Notes under the pieces: generated by a model | The model's database searches: none | What the model was told of the DNA's origin: nothing | The model's input: the letters and a program-made list of their open reading frames with translations, nothing else | Shown: piece by piece, positions 1 through 8,073 of the stretch | How the letters are laid out: the number at the start of each line of letters is the position of its first letter | Position numbering within the stretch: position 1 is the first letter of the stretch | Position numbers and translations under genes: made by a program | NCBI GenBank assembly: GCA_037439785.1 | Contig: JBBIVJ010000002.1 | Location: 117,859 to 181,858, forward strand | Direction: 5' to 3' | DNA length: 64,000 nucleotides | From: DSVZ01 sp037439785 | Lineage (GTDB): Bacteria; Verrucomicrobiota; Verrucomicrobiia; Limisphaerales; J093

Positions 1-513
1 GCACCCCATGCGCTTCGCGCATTCTTTGTATTCCAGTCCTTCAAACTCGTGCAAGATCAGGACGGTGCGGTGGGCCACGGACAGGTGCTGCATGGCCGCG
101 TCTATCCCGGCGCGGAGTTCCTCGCGGTCCAGCCGCGCCAGCATGTCCACCTGTGTCGGCTCCAGGTAGCGTTCCACGCCCCCTTTTTCCTCCGCCAACT
201 GCTCAATGGACTCGGCGGCCAGGCGTTTCTGCCGCCGCATCGCGTCCAGGCAGATGTTGATGACGATGCGGGTCAGCCAGGTGGCGAAGCTGGAGTCACC
301 CTGGAACTGTTCCAGCCGCTGCCACGCCTTGATCCAGGCCTCCTGGGACGCTTCCAAGGCATCGGTCTCATTGCGCATCATGCTGAACGCCCGGGCATAG
401 ACCTTGTCCCGATGCCGGGCCACCAGCTCCTCGAACGCCTGCGTGTCCCCCTGCTGGGCCCATCGCACCAGGCTCTCATCGGGAGCGTGAGGGTAGTCCG
501 GCGCGCGCGACAT
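1..513 (-). CDS. ECF-family RNA polymerase sigma factor (C-terminus beyond left edge)
   Basis: An alternative sigma factor that would direct RNA polymerase to a specific promoter set. Reading leftwards from an ATG at 511-513 gives 171 in-frame codons with no stop before the window edge. Sigma region 2 is clear: an acidic N-terminus followed by ARHRDKVYARAF, then the conserved FATWLTRIVINICLDAMRRQ segment. Near the edge, HRTVLILHEFEGLEYKECA is the start of sigma region 4, so only the end of its helix-turn-helix is missing. It begins 42 bases after the hisB stop on the same strand and may be cotranscribed with hisB. No anti-sigma gene is visible because the sequence ends here. Family assignment is firm; the ECF subgroup is not determined. 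Confidence 0.9.
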   Translation of the reverse strand, partial: MSRAPDYPHAPDESLVRWAQQGDTQAFEELVARHRDKVYARAFSMMRNETDALEASQEAWIKAWQRLEQFQGDSSFATWLTRIVINICLDAMRRQKRLAAESIEQLAEEKGGVERYLEPTQVDMLARLDREELRAGIDAAMQHLSVAHRTVLILHEFEGLEYKECAKRMGC

Positions 514-555
514 GGGCTTGGACGGGCGGGCGGTGTTCGGCTATTCACCCACGGC

Positions 556-1215
556 TCACAGGCGGCCCTTGGTGCTGGGCACTTGACCGGCGATGCGCGG
601 GTCGTGCTGGCAGGCGGCATCGCAGGCGCGGGCGAAGGCCTTGAACAGGGCCTCGACGATGTGGTGGGGCTCGTCCCCGTAAAGCAGTTCGAGGTGCAGG
701 GTGCAACGGGCCTCGTTGGCGAAGGCCTGGAAAAACTCCCGCGCCAGCCCGAAGCGAAAGACCGTGGCCGCATCCTGCTGCCGCTCCGCCCGCAGCACCT
801 TGTAGCCCAACCGGTCCAGACCGCGCCACACCAGGCAAGGCCGGCCGCTGAAGTCCACCACGCAGCGCACCAGGCATTCGTCCATGGGCACGTAGGCTTC
901 GCCGGTGAACGGGTTGCGCGGATCAAAGCCCGCGCCATAGCGCCGGATGCCCCCCTTGTCGCCCAGCGCCTCCCGGAACGCCTGGCCCAGCGCCAGGCCG
1001 CAGTCTTCGACCGTGTGGTGGGCATCCACCTCGAGGTCGCCCCGGCATCGCAGCGTCAGGTCCACCACGGCATGCCGGGCAAACAACGTCAGCATGTGGT
1101 CGAAGAACGGGACGCCGGTGGCGATCTGAGCCCGGCCCCGGCCATCCAGATTCAAATCCACCCGGATGCGCGTCTCGTGGGTGTGGCGCCGGACCTGGGC
1201 GCGTCGCGGTTGCAT
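556..1215 (-). CDS. hisB: Imidazoleglycerol-phosphate dehydratase HisB
   Basis: Catalyses the sixth step of histidine biosynthesis, dehydrating imidazole glycerol phosphate to imidazole acetol phosphate with bound manganese. The 219-residue protein has the family's metal-binding histidine motifs in order: FFDHML (about residues 38-43), DAHHTVED (about 64-71), DEPHHIVEA (about 183-191) and the C-terminal PSTKG. This is the monofunctional dehydratase length, without the phosphatase domain of the enterobacterial fusion. No other his genes are nearby. A good promoter directly precedes it, so it is probably transcribed independently of the upstream sbtA-sbtB pair and may read on into the sigma gene. 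Confidence 0.97.
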   Translation of the reverse strand: MQPRRAQVRRHTHETRIRVDLNLDGRGRAQIATGVPFFDHMLTLFARHAVVDLTLRCRGDLEVDAHHTVEDCGLALGQAFREALGDKGGIRRYGAGFDPRNPFTGEAYVPMDECLVRCVVDFSGRPCLVWRGLDRLGYKVLRAERQQDAATVFRFGLAREFFQAFANEARCTLHLELLYGDEPHHIVEALFKAFARACDAACQHDPRIAGQVPSTKGRL

Positions 1216-1251
1216 GGGGAGGCATTAAAACCGGGCGGCGGTGGTAAACAA
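1216..1251 (-). promoter_or_regulatory. Putative sigma-70-type promoter of hisB
   Basis: Minus strand: TTGTTT at 1251-1246, a 16-base spacer, TTTAAT at 1229-1224, then 8 bases to the hisB ATG. Transcription would start at or next to the start codon. Confidence 0.5.
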
Positions 1252-1334
1252 AGTCCAAACCGGCCGGTGGGGAGACAGATGGTGCCCGCTGTCCCTCCAA
1301 GTTGGAGCGGGCGTGGCGGTGGCCTTGGCCACGG

Positions 1335-1637
1335 TCAAAACTTGTGCGCGCGCAGGACCCGGATTTCGCAGAGATAGGCCACCATCGCAAAGCGGGGGAA
1401 AAAATCGTGCTGCAACCGGTTCAGCAGATTCTCCGCGACAGCCGGGGGCACAATCACCTCCACCTGGATGTTGCTGTATTCGGGTATTTCGCCGGTGCGC
1501 TCGCCCTGACGGCCGCTGCCACTGACCTCGAAAAACGTCCAGCCATGCGCCCCGACCTCCCGGAGCAGCTTGAGGATGGGCTCGCGGGCGAGGGACTCGC
1601 CGATGATCGTCACCAACTGCATGGGATGGATCGTCAT
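1335..1637 (-). CDS. sbtB: PII-like regulator SbtB of the bicarbonate transporter
   Basis: A small (100-residue) PII-like protein that in cyanobacteria forms trimers, binds adenine nucleotides and controls SbtA. The ferredoxin-like PII fold is recognisable: MQLVTIIGESLAREPILKLL, then HGWTFFEVSGSGRQGERTGE in the T-loop region, then NIQVEVIVP. The start at 1637 is chosen because it lies two bases after the sbtA stop; upstream in-frame sequence lies inside sbtA. The protein ends in RAHKF, so the short C-terminal cysteine loop (CGPxGC-type R-loop) of many cyanobacterial SbtB proteins is absent. Regulation of SbtA is inferred from the pairing. Confidence 0.85.
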   Translation of the reverse strand: MTIHPMQLVTIIGESLAREPILKLLREVGAHGWTFFEVSGSGRQGERTGEIPEYSNIQVEVIVPPAVAENLLNRLQHDFFPRFAMVAYLCEIRVLRAHKF

Positions 1638-1639
1638 TG

Positions 1640-2626
1640 TTAGTGGACCAGCCGCCGGGCCAGTTCGTAATACAAGGGCACGCCCAGGGCGATATTGAAG
1701 GGAAAGGTGATGACCAGGGCCGCGGTCAGGTAGTAGGTCGGATTTGCGTCCGGCAAAGACAGTCGGATGGCGGCCGGGGCGGCGATGTACGATGCGCTGG
1801 CAGCCAGAACGCCCATCAAAGTGGTCCCCCCCACCGTTAACCCGCACCAGTCCCCCACCCCCACGCCGAGCGCCCCGTGCAGGACAGGCATAACCATCCC
1901 GAACCCCACCAAAAAACCGCCCACCTTGCGCAAGTCCCCCAACCGCCGCCCCGCGACCATGCCCATTTCCAGCAGAAACAGCGCCAGCACGCCCTGGAAA
2001 GGAGCGGTGAAAAAGGGACCCACCTGATCCATGCCCGCCCGGCCACTCAACGCCCCGATGCCCAGGGCACCAACCAACAGGAAAACGCTCCGACCCAGCA
2101 CCGCTTCACGCAGGGCCGTCGAGATGGACGACCACCGGATCGTGTCGCTCCCCCGGGCCGCCAGTTTCCCCAACAACACGCCTATCAGGATGGCGGGCGA
2201 TTCCATGACCGCCAGAAAAGCACTGGCGTAGGCCTCGTAGGACTCGCCCAGGCGATCCAGGTACTGGGTCGCGGCACCGAAAGTGACGGCGCTCACCGAG
2301 CCGTAATGGGCCGCGATGGCGGCGGCGTCCACGGCGGAGAACCGGCCCAGGAAGCGCAGGATCGGATAAGCCCAGAGAGGAATGACCGTCCCCAGCAGCA
2401 GGGCCGCCAGGGTGGGGAGACCAACCCGTGCCCAGCCGGCCTCCGCGATGGCGACCCCGCCCTTCAGGCCAATGGCCACCAGGAGGTAAATCGTCAGCGC
2501 CACGTACAGGGGTTCGGGAAAACGCAGGTCGCTCCGCAGCACCGCCGCCAGGAGACCCAGGACGAAGAAAAGCAGGGCCGGCGAAAGCACATTGGCCTGG
2601 ATCGCCTGAAGCAGATCGTGGTTCAT
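1640..2626 (-). CDS. sbtA: Sodium-dependent bicarbonate transporter SbtA
   Basis: Inner-membrane permease of the SbtA family, which imports bicarbonate with sodium. The 328 residues are mostly hydrophobic helices, beginning NVLSPALLFFVLGLLAA, with the family signatures LKGGVAIAEAGW (about residues 54-65) and HYGSVSAVTFGAA (about 107-119), followed by a conserved ESPAILIG stretch. It lies just upstream of sbtB with a two-base gap, so the two are almost certainly translated together. It diverges from the isocitrate dehydrogenase gene across about 290 bases. No RuBisCO, carboxysome or carbonic anhydrase gene is in the window, so the role may be bicarbonate supply for anaplerotic or biosynthetic carboxylation. 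Confidence 0.92.
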   Translation of the reverse strand: MNHDLLQAIQANVLSPALLFFVLGLLAAVLRSDLRFPEPLYVALTIYLLVAIGLKGGVAIAEAGWARVGLPTLAALLLGTVIPLWAYPILRFLGRFSAVDAAAIAAHYGSVSAVTFGAATQYLDRLGESYEAYASAFLAVMESPAILIGVLLGKLAARGSDTIRWSSISTALREAVLGRSVFLLVGALGIGALSGRAGMDQVGPFFTAPFQGVLALFLLEMGMVAGRRLGDLRKVGGFLVGFGMVMPVLHGALGVGVGDWCGLTVGGTTLMGVLAASASYIAAPAAIRLSLPDANPTYYLTAALVITFPFNIALGVPLYYELARRLVH

Positions 2627-2920
2627 CTAAGGGATGGAAACGAGTCGAACTCCGACCGCGACGCTGCCGCCGCTTGCCGCGGAGGGTGAAGAAGCACACG
2701 TGCACTCACCGCGCGGGATAATACCGCCTACCCCCCGCCGGGGAACATTTTTCCGCTGCCGAATTGCCAGCCGGCGCCCACCCCCGCTAGACTCGGCGCG
2801 CAAGAGTGACGGTGCCGAGCCGATTTCCCGCACCGCCTGCGGGGGCTGCGGCGGCAGTGCCGACGTCCGGTGGCCGGAGTCCCCGGCCGACTTTGATCTC
2901 CTGTGAATGCGACCGAGCCC
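2627..2920. promoter_or_regulatory. Divergent intergenic region between sbtA and isocitrate dehydrogenase
   Basis: This 294-base gap serves both directions. For the dehydrogenase, TTGCCA (2764-2769) and TAGACT (2788-2793) are separated by 18 bases and would give a leader of roughly 120 bases. For sbtA, a minus-strand TATTAT (2723-2718) is a possible -10 box with a poor -35. No known riboswitch or RNA gene was recognised. Confidence 0.35.
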
Positions 2921-4375
2921 ATGAACAAGACCCACGCAATCACCCTCATCCCCGGCGACGGGATCGGCCCGGAAGTGGTCGAGGCCGCGCGCCGCATCAT
3001 TGACGCCAGTGGCGTGTCCATCGCCTGGGAAGTGGCCCAGGCCGGCGCCTCGATGTTCCGGAAGGGCGTCGCCTCCGGCGTACCCGACGAGACCATCGAG
3101 TCCATCAGCCGCACGCGCGTCGCCCTCAAGGGGCCGCTCGAGACGCCGGTGGGTTTTGGCGAGAAAAGCGCCAACGTCACCCTCCGCAAGCTCTTCGAGA
3201 CCTTCGCCAATCTCCGGCCGGTGCGCGAATTCCCCGGCGTGCCCACCCCTTACCGCGGGCGGGGCATTGACCTGGTGGTGGTCCGCGAAAACGTCGAGGA
3301 CCTCTATGCCGGCATCGAGCACATGCAGACCCCCACCGTGGCCCAATGCCTCAAGCTGATCTCCCGCAAGGGGTGCGAAAAAATCGTGGACCTTGCCTTC
3401 CAGGTGGCCCTGGCCGAGGGCCGCCGCTCCGTGCACTGCGCCACCAAGGCCAACATCATGAAGTTCACCGAAGGCCTGCTCAAACGCACCTTCGAGGAGC
3501 GCGCCCCCCATTACCCCGGCCTTACCGCCCAGCACATCGTCGTGGACAACTGCGCCCACCAACTGGTCAAAAAACCCGAGCAGTTCGAGGTCATCGTCAC
3601 CACCAACATGAACGGCGACATCCTCAGCGACCTCACCTCCGCCCTGGTGGGGGGGCTGGGCTTTGCGCCGTCCGCCAACCTCGGCCACGAGGTGGCCATC
3701 TTCGAGGCCGTGCACGGCTCCGCGCCCAAGTACGCCGGCAAGGACGTGGCCAACCCCACCGCCGTGATCCTCTCCGGCGTCATGATGCTCCGCCACCTGG
3801 GCGAAATGGAGGCCGCCCAGCGCGTCGAAAACGCCGTCCTCTACACCCTCGCCGAGGGCAGGACCGTGCCCCGCGACGTGGTGGGGGACGCCCGGGCCGC
3901 CGGCACCCGCGCGTACACCGATGCCATCATCGCCAACCTGGGCAAGGCCGCCGAGGGCGTGCGCACCCGCCAATACCAGCCGCTGCGCATCCCGCCCGCG
4001 CGCACGACCGCCGACACCAGTGCCCCGGTCCCCGTGCGCCAAACCGTGGGCCTGGATGTCTTTGTCGAATCCGACCTGCCCGCCGCCCGCCTGGGCGAAC
4101 TCCTGAGCCGGCTGGCGCCGCCAACGGGTTTCAAGCTGAAGATGATTTCCAACCGCGGCACCCAGGTGTACCCGACGCGCGGGGCGGAAACCGACTGCGT
4201 GGACCACTGGCGCTGCCGCTTTCTCCACGCCCAGCCGGGGGAGGACCTGCCCCTGGAGGCCGTTCACCAACTGCTCGGCGCGATACAGCACGCCGGCCTG
4301 CGTTGGATGCACCTGGAAAAACTGCCGATGCTCGACGGCAAACCGGGCTTCACCAAGGCCCAGGGCGAAGACTAG
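2921..4375 (+). CDS. icd: NADP-dependent isocitrate dehydrogenase, long thermus/rickettsia type
   Basis: Oxidatively decarboxylates isocitrate to 2-oxoglutarate in the TCA cycle. The N-terminus TLIPGDGIGPEVVEAARRII is the dimeric decarboxylating dehydrogenase signature. LKGPLETPVGFGEKSANVTL (substrate serine loop), RENVEDLYAGIEH, NCAHQLV and FEAVHGSAPKYAGK follow in order. After residue 345 there is a C-terminal extension of about 140 residues, as in Thermus- and Rickettsia-type enzymes, making 484 residues. I chose the ATG at 2921; a GTG at 2903 would add six residues. The 2-oxoglutarate product links functionally to the korAB-type oxidoreductase at 55776-58621, though the genes are far apart. 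The coenzyme is assigned from family type, not tested residues. Confidence 0.92.
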   Translation: MNKTHAITLIPGDGIGPEVVEAARRIIDASGVSIAWEVAQAGASMFRKGVASGVPDETIESISRTRVALKGPLETPVGFGEKSANVTLRKLFETFANLRPVREFPGVPTPYRGRGIDLVVVRENVEDLYAGIEHMQTPTVAQCLKLISRKGCEKIVDLAFQVALAEGRRSVHCATKANIMKFTEGLLKRTFEERAPHYPGLTAQHIVVDNCAHQLVKKPEQFEVIVTTNMNGDILSDLTSALVGGLGFAPSANLGHEVAIFEAVHGSAPKYAGKDVANPTAVILSGVMMLRHLGEMEAAQRVENAVLYTLAEGRTVPRDVVGDARAAGTRAYTDAIIANLGKAAEGVRTRQYQPLRIPPARTTADTSAPVPVRQTVGLDVFVESDLPAARLGELLSRLAPPTGFKLKMISNRGTQVYPTRGAETDCVDHWRCRFLHAQPGEDLPLEAVHQLLGAIQHAGLRWMHLEKLPMLDGKPGFTKAQGED

Positions 4376-4506
4376 CGCCGGGGCGGTCGCAGCGGTCACC
4401 CACCGGCAGATCGCCGCCGGCGTCCGCCGGTGTCCTCGAGGTCCGTCGCGCGACGCGGCGGCGTGTCACCTCGGCGTTTGGAGCTGGCCAGCGGGGCGAA
4501 GGCCGG

Positions 4507-4520
4507 TAGGATAGCCGGCC
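4507..4520 (+). promoter_or_regulatory. Putative -10 box just before the DUF1080 gene
   Basis: TAGGAT (4507-4512) ends 8 bases before the ATG; the -35 position 16 bases upstream reads TGGCCA, a poor match. Position, rather than sequence, fits the leaderless pattern seen elsewhere in the window. Confidence 0.3.
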
Positions 4521-5339
4521 ATGCTGCTTGGCCGTCCTTTGCTCACCTGCTTCCCACCCCGCTGCACCCTGCTCCGAGCCTGGCTCGGGCTGGCGGTCGC
4601 GGGTGCGTTTACGGCAGCCGTTCGGTCCGCCGAGGTCCACCTCGGTGTCGGCGCCAAGCCCCCGCCGGGGGCGGAGGTGCTGTTTGACGGCACCCGGCAG
4701 ATGCTCGACGAGAAATGGACTTACTGGCAGGGGCCGCGCTTTGCCTCCTCGCTGCCCATCAAGTGGAAAATCGTGCCCGATCCGGTGGACGGCGGCACGG
4801 TCCTGATGTCGGACGACCCCGCCGCGGCGGGGGGCAAGTACGGGGCGGCGGACATCGTGACCAAGAAGGCCTATCGCGACTTCCGGTTGCATCTCGAGTT
4901 TCTGGTGCCCAGAGCGGGGGGCAACAGCGGCGTGTACCTTCAAAACCGGTACGAAATCCAGATTCTGGACGGCGACCGGACCCGGCACGGCATGGGCGCC
5001 TTCATCAACGAGACCGACTCCCCCTATCACGCCTACAACGGCACCGGCAAATGGAACGCCTATGACGTGGTGTTCCGCGCGGCGCGGTTTAGGGACGGCC
5101 GGCGGGTCGAGCCGGCCCGCGCCACGCTGTACTTCAACGGGCAGAAGGTGCACACCAATGTCCCCATCCAGCAGGTTTGGGGCGGGCCCAATTCGGGGCT
5201 GGACGGCGGCAACGACGGCGGGCGCGGCATCACCGACACCCCCGGCGGGCTCAAATTGCAGGCCGAAGGGCACGAGGTGCTGTTCCGGAACATTTGGATC
5301 CAGGAACTGGACCTGGCCGAGCCGAACACGGATTTCTGA
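4521..5339 (+). CDS. Secreted DUF1080 (3-keto-disaccharide hydrolase-type) protein
   Basis: A single DUF1080 domain in a jelly-roll concanavalin-like fold, 272 residues. An N-terminal hydrophobic stretch (LRAWLGLAVAGAFTAAVRSA, residues 18-37) is a likely signal peptide. The domain starts at GAEVLFDGTR and carries the usual features FRLHLEFLVP, GGNSGVYLQNRYEIQILD and the late GITDTPGGLKLQAEGHEVLF. Some members act on 3-keto-glycosides produced by Gfo/Idh-type oxidation of sugars. Two exported Gfo/Idh proteins are encoded at 18449 and 27524, so a shared extracytoplasmic sugar pathway is plausible but only inferred. It stands alone, with no operon partner. Confidence 0.85.
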   Translation: MLLGRPLLTCFPPRCTLLRAWLGLAVAGAFTAAVRSAEVHLGVGAKPPPGAEVLFDGTRQMLDEKWTYWQGPRFASSLPIKWKIVPDPVDGGTVLMSDDPAAAGGKYGAADIVTKKAYRDFRLHLEFLVPRAGGNSGVYLQNRYEIQILDGDRTRHGMGAFINETDSPYHAYNGTGKWNAYDVVFRAARFRDGRRVEPARATLYFNGQKVHTNVPIQQVWGGPNSGLDGGNDGGRGITDTPGGLKLQAEGHEVLFRNIWIQELDLAEPNTDF

Positions 5340-5465
5340 AGGGGCAGCAAATTCATCCCCGGCCGCGCCCGTTCACCCATCCCCGGTCACCCCTCACGCC
5401 CCCCTCACCCCGGGCGCCGGTTGCTACCCTCCGAGGCCCGGTCAGGGGAACGCCCCGGGACGGCC

Positions 5466-6773
5466 TCAGAGGTGGTTGGCGGCCAGTTCGGCCAGCTCGG
5501 AGCGCTCGCCTTTCTGGAGTTCGACGTGGGCGGCCAGGGGCTGGCCGCGGAACCGGCTGACCAGGTAGTTGAAGCCGTTGGAGGTCGAATCCACGTACGG
5601 GTTGTCAATCTGGTAGGGGTCGCCGGTGAAGACGATCTTGGTGCCGTGGCCGACGCGGGTGACGATGGTCTTGACCTCGAGGGGGGTGAGGTTTTGGGCC
5701 TCGTCAATGATCATGAACTGGTGGGCGATGCTGCGGCCGCGGATGTAGCTGAGGGCCTCGACCACGATGGTGCCGGAGCGGAGCAGATCACTGGTACGGC
5801 GGTTTTCGTGGCCCATGTTGAGGTCGGCCAGCAGCTCGAGCGCATCGTGGATGGGTTGCATCCAGGGATTGAGCTTCTCCTCGAGGGTGCCGGGCAGAAA
5901 GCCGATTTCCCGCCCGACGGAGACGGTGGGCCGGGCCACGACCACGCGGCGGTATTCGCGGTCCACCAGGGTGCGCTTGAGGCCGGCGGCCATGGCCAGC
6001 AGGGTCTTGCCGGTGCCGGCCTTGCCCATGAGGGTCACCAATTTGAGGCGGTCATCGAGCAGGGCGTCGAAGGCAAATTGCTGCTCGCGGTTGCGCGGTT
6101 TGATGCCCCAGACGCCGTCACGGCAGTCGAGGACGGGCAGCAACTTGCGGCCGGAGGGGTCCACACGGGTCAGGACGGCCCGTTTGGGGTTTCCGGTTTC
6201 GGACAGGGTGCAGTAGCTGTTGGGGCTGGCCGGGGCATCCAGCTCCAGTTCGCCGTGGGCGCGAAAGGCCAGGAGTTTTTCCGCCGGTACTTCGAGCGTG
6301 AAGGTGCCGGAGTAAAGCTCGGACAGCGCCACCCGTCCGGTCTCATAGTCCTCGGCGGTGATCCCCAGGGCATCGGCCCGGATGCGGAGGTTGATGTCCT
6401 TGGTGACCAGGATGGTGGGAACGGCCGGGTGTTTGGTCCGGAGGTGAAGGGCCGTGGCGAGAATGCGGCTGTCGGCCGAGGCATGGCCGTTGGTGGCGGC
6501 CTTGCCGTTGCGGGAGCGGGGCGGAAGCACGATGCGCAGGCGGCCGCCGTTGGGCAGGGGCACGCCTTCGTTGAGGCGGCCGCCTTCGCGCAGGGCATCC
6601 AATTGGCGCGAGACCGCGCGGGCGTTCTGACCCAGCTCGGAGGGTTCCCGCTTGAACCGGTCAATTTCCTCCAGCACCTCCAGGGGCAGCAACACCTGGT
6701 TGTCCTGAAAGCTCAGGAGCGCGTTGGGGTCGTGGAGCAGGACGTTGGTGTCCAGGACGTAGTTTTTTTTCAC
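5466..6773 (-). CDS. PhoH-like protein with N-terminal PIN domain
   Basis: A 435-residue fusion of a PIN ribonuclease domain and a PhoH-type P-loop ATPase (YlaK/PhoH2 arrangement), which in studied homologues has ATP-dependent RNA helicase and ribonuclease activity. The PIN domain opens with YVLDTNVLLHDPNALLSF, supplying the first metal-binding aspartate, and LEVLEEIDRFKR. The ATPase has Walker A GKAGTGKT (lysine near residue 256), Walker B FMIIDEAQNLTPLEVKT, then TGDPYQIDNPYVD and a C-terminal GERSELAELA. It overlaps the upstream GST-like gene by four bases, indicating translational coupling. The biological role in this organism is not known. Confidence 0.93.
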   Translation of the reverse strand: MKKNYVLDTNVLLHDPNALLSFQDNQVLLPLEVLEEIDRFKREPSELGQNARAVSRQLDALREGGRLNEGVPLPNGGRLRIVLPPRSRNGKAATNGHASADSRILATALHLRTKHPAVPTILVTKDINLRIRADALGITAEDYETGRVALSELYSGTFTLEVPAEKLLAFRAHGELELDAPASPNSYCTLSETGNPKRAVLTRVDPSGRKLLPVLDCRDGVWGIKPRNREQQFAFDALLDDRLKLVTLMGKAGTGKTLLAMAAGLKRTLVDREYRRVVVARPTVSVGREIGFLPGTLEEKLNPWMQPIHDALELLADLNMGHENRRTSDLLRSGTIVVEALSYIRGRSIAHQFMIIDEAQNLTPLEVKTIVTRVGHGTKIVFTGDPYQIDNPYVDSTSNGFNYLVSRFRGQPLAAHVELQKGERSELAELAANHL

Positions 6774-7435
6774 GGCTTGGCGCGGCGCAGGGTGCTCATG
6801 CGGTCGTACCAGGCCCGCAGCCGGGCATGGCGGGCCGGCAGGGCATGGGCGCCACTGTAGAGGAAATTGCCCAACATGCCGTACAGGTCAAAGTCCACGA
6901 ACAGCGGCTGCGGTCCCAACAGGAACGGCCGGTCCGCGAGCATCAGTTCACAGGGCAGCAGCCGCCGCTCCAGCTCTGCCAGCAGTTCGCCTTCCCGGCG
7001 ACGCCACTGGTCGAGGCAGCCGCGGCCGAACTTCCGCTCCTTGTGCCGCAGGAAGGCCAGCCACTGGGAGCGGGGCAGCCACTCGCGGTAGCGGGCGTCG
7101 TTGAGCCGAAAGCCCACGTCCTCGATTTGATGCTCGAAGTACCGCCACAGCACCGCCTGGACCCCGGCCCAGGCGCGGGGGAACAGTCCCAACTCGAACT
7201 TCAGGTCGAGGTACTTGGCGATGACCTGGGAGTCCTCGTCGGTCTCGAAGATCACCGTCCGGCCGTCCCGCAGGAGGGGCACCTGATAGTAGCGCTGGCG
7301 GGTCAGGCGCCAGATGACCGAGCGGTCGTCGGCGGCGGTGAGGTTGCGCAATTTGAAGGAGGCCCCGGCGTACTCCAGCAACCGGCGCTGCACAATGCAG
7401 AAGGGGCTGTAGGGAAGTTGAAACAGTTCAAGCAT
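6770..7435 (-). CDS. Glutathione S-transferase-like protein
   Basis: A 221-residue protein of the GST superfamily. The N-terminal thioredoxin-like half begins LELFQLPYSPFCIVQRRLLE, where the SPFC cluster sits at the usual active-site position. DGRTVIFETDEDSQVIAKYL gives the conserved E-S/D glutathione-binding turn. The C-terminal half is helical, with FVDFDLYGMLGNF near the end. The start is the ATG at 7435; an upstream in-frame TTG at 7483 would add a non-conserved 16 residues. The four-base overlap with the PhoH-like gene suggests an operon. Substrate unknown; it could be a stress or redox enzyme. Confidence 0.8.
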   Translation of the reverse strand: MLELFQLPYSPFCIVQRRLLEYAGASFKLRNLTAADDRSVIWRLTRQRYYQVPLLRDGRTVIFETDEDSQVIAKYLDLKFELGLFPRAWAGVQAVLWRYFEHQIEDVGFRLNDARYREWLPRSQWLAFLRHKERKFGRGCLDQWRRREGELLAELERRLLPCELMLADRPFLLGPQPLFVDFDLYGMLGNFLYSGAHALPARHARLRAWYDRMSTLRRAKP

Positions 7436-7654
7436 GGCAACAGGTGTGGCCCGCCCCGCCGTCATCGCCCGGGCGGCGGGCAATCGTCAGCATCGTCCCC
7501 GGAACCAAGAAGTGCCGCACCCCAGACATTTGGCGGGGCGTGCCCCGGACTGACAAGCGCATTTGACCCCGCCGGCCCAACCCGGGTGGGCCGCAGGCGA
7601 CCCCGGCCCGGCACTTGGACTGGATTTCCGCCCGCCGCCGGGCATCCTCCGGCC

Positions 7655-8008
7655 ATGAAGTTCATTCTCACCACGCACAACCTGACCCTCACCCAGGCCA
7701 TCGAAGACCACATCCTCGACAAGATCGAGAAGCTCGAGCACCTGGACCGCTGGCTCATTGATGCGCGCGTGACCCTCGTTCACGACAAGACCAAGGCGCT
7801 CGACCGCCAGTTCGGCTGCTCGGTCCGGCTGGGCGTGCGTGGGCCGGACCTCTTCGCCCAGGATGCCCGCGGCGACCTTTACGCCGCCATTGACCAGGTC
7901 TTCAAAAAGATCGAACAGCAAATCCGCAAGCGACACAACAAGCGCAAGGCCACCAAGCACGGCGAAGGCTCCCGCCTCAAGCGCACCCGCCAGGAATCCA
8001 ATCTCTGA
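7655..8008 (+). CDS. hpf: Short-form ribosome hibernation promoting factor (HPF/RaiA)
   Basis: A 117-residue protein that binds the 30S decoding region and inactivates ribosomes in slow growth. It has the S30AE-family layout: HNLTLTQAIEDHILDKIEKL, a central beta region, and DLYAAIDQVFKKIEQQIRK followed by the basic tail RHNKRKATKH. It lacks the roughly 60-residue dimerisation domain of long HPF, so it would stabilise 70S particles or act with another factor. The start at 7655 gives the standard N-terminus MKFILTTHNL. Upstream, TGGATT (7621-7626), a 16-base spacer, and CATCCT (7643-7648) sit 6 bases before the ATG. Confidence 0.92.
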   Translation: MKFILTTHNLTLTQAIEDHILDKIEKLEHLDRWLIDARVTLVHDKTKALDRQFGCSVRLGVRGPDLFAQDARGDLYAAIDQVFKKIEQQIRKRHNKRKATKHGEGSRLKRTRQESNL

Positions 8009-8073
8009 CCTCTTGCCGGCCCCACCCGGCCAGGGGGGCGCCTGACCTCCCGCCAGGCTGCCGCACCCCCGGC

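Noticed and set aside
2627..4399. A 590-codon minus-strand open frame opposite isocitrate dehydrogenase
   Set aside because: Shadow of the dehydrogenase; translation is Gly/Val/His-rich without domain signatures.
5340..5465. Terminator between the convergent DUF1080 and PhoH-like genes
   Set aside because: GC-rich but no stem followed by a T tract on either strand.
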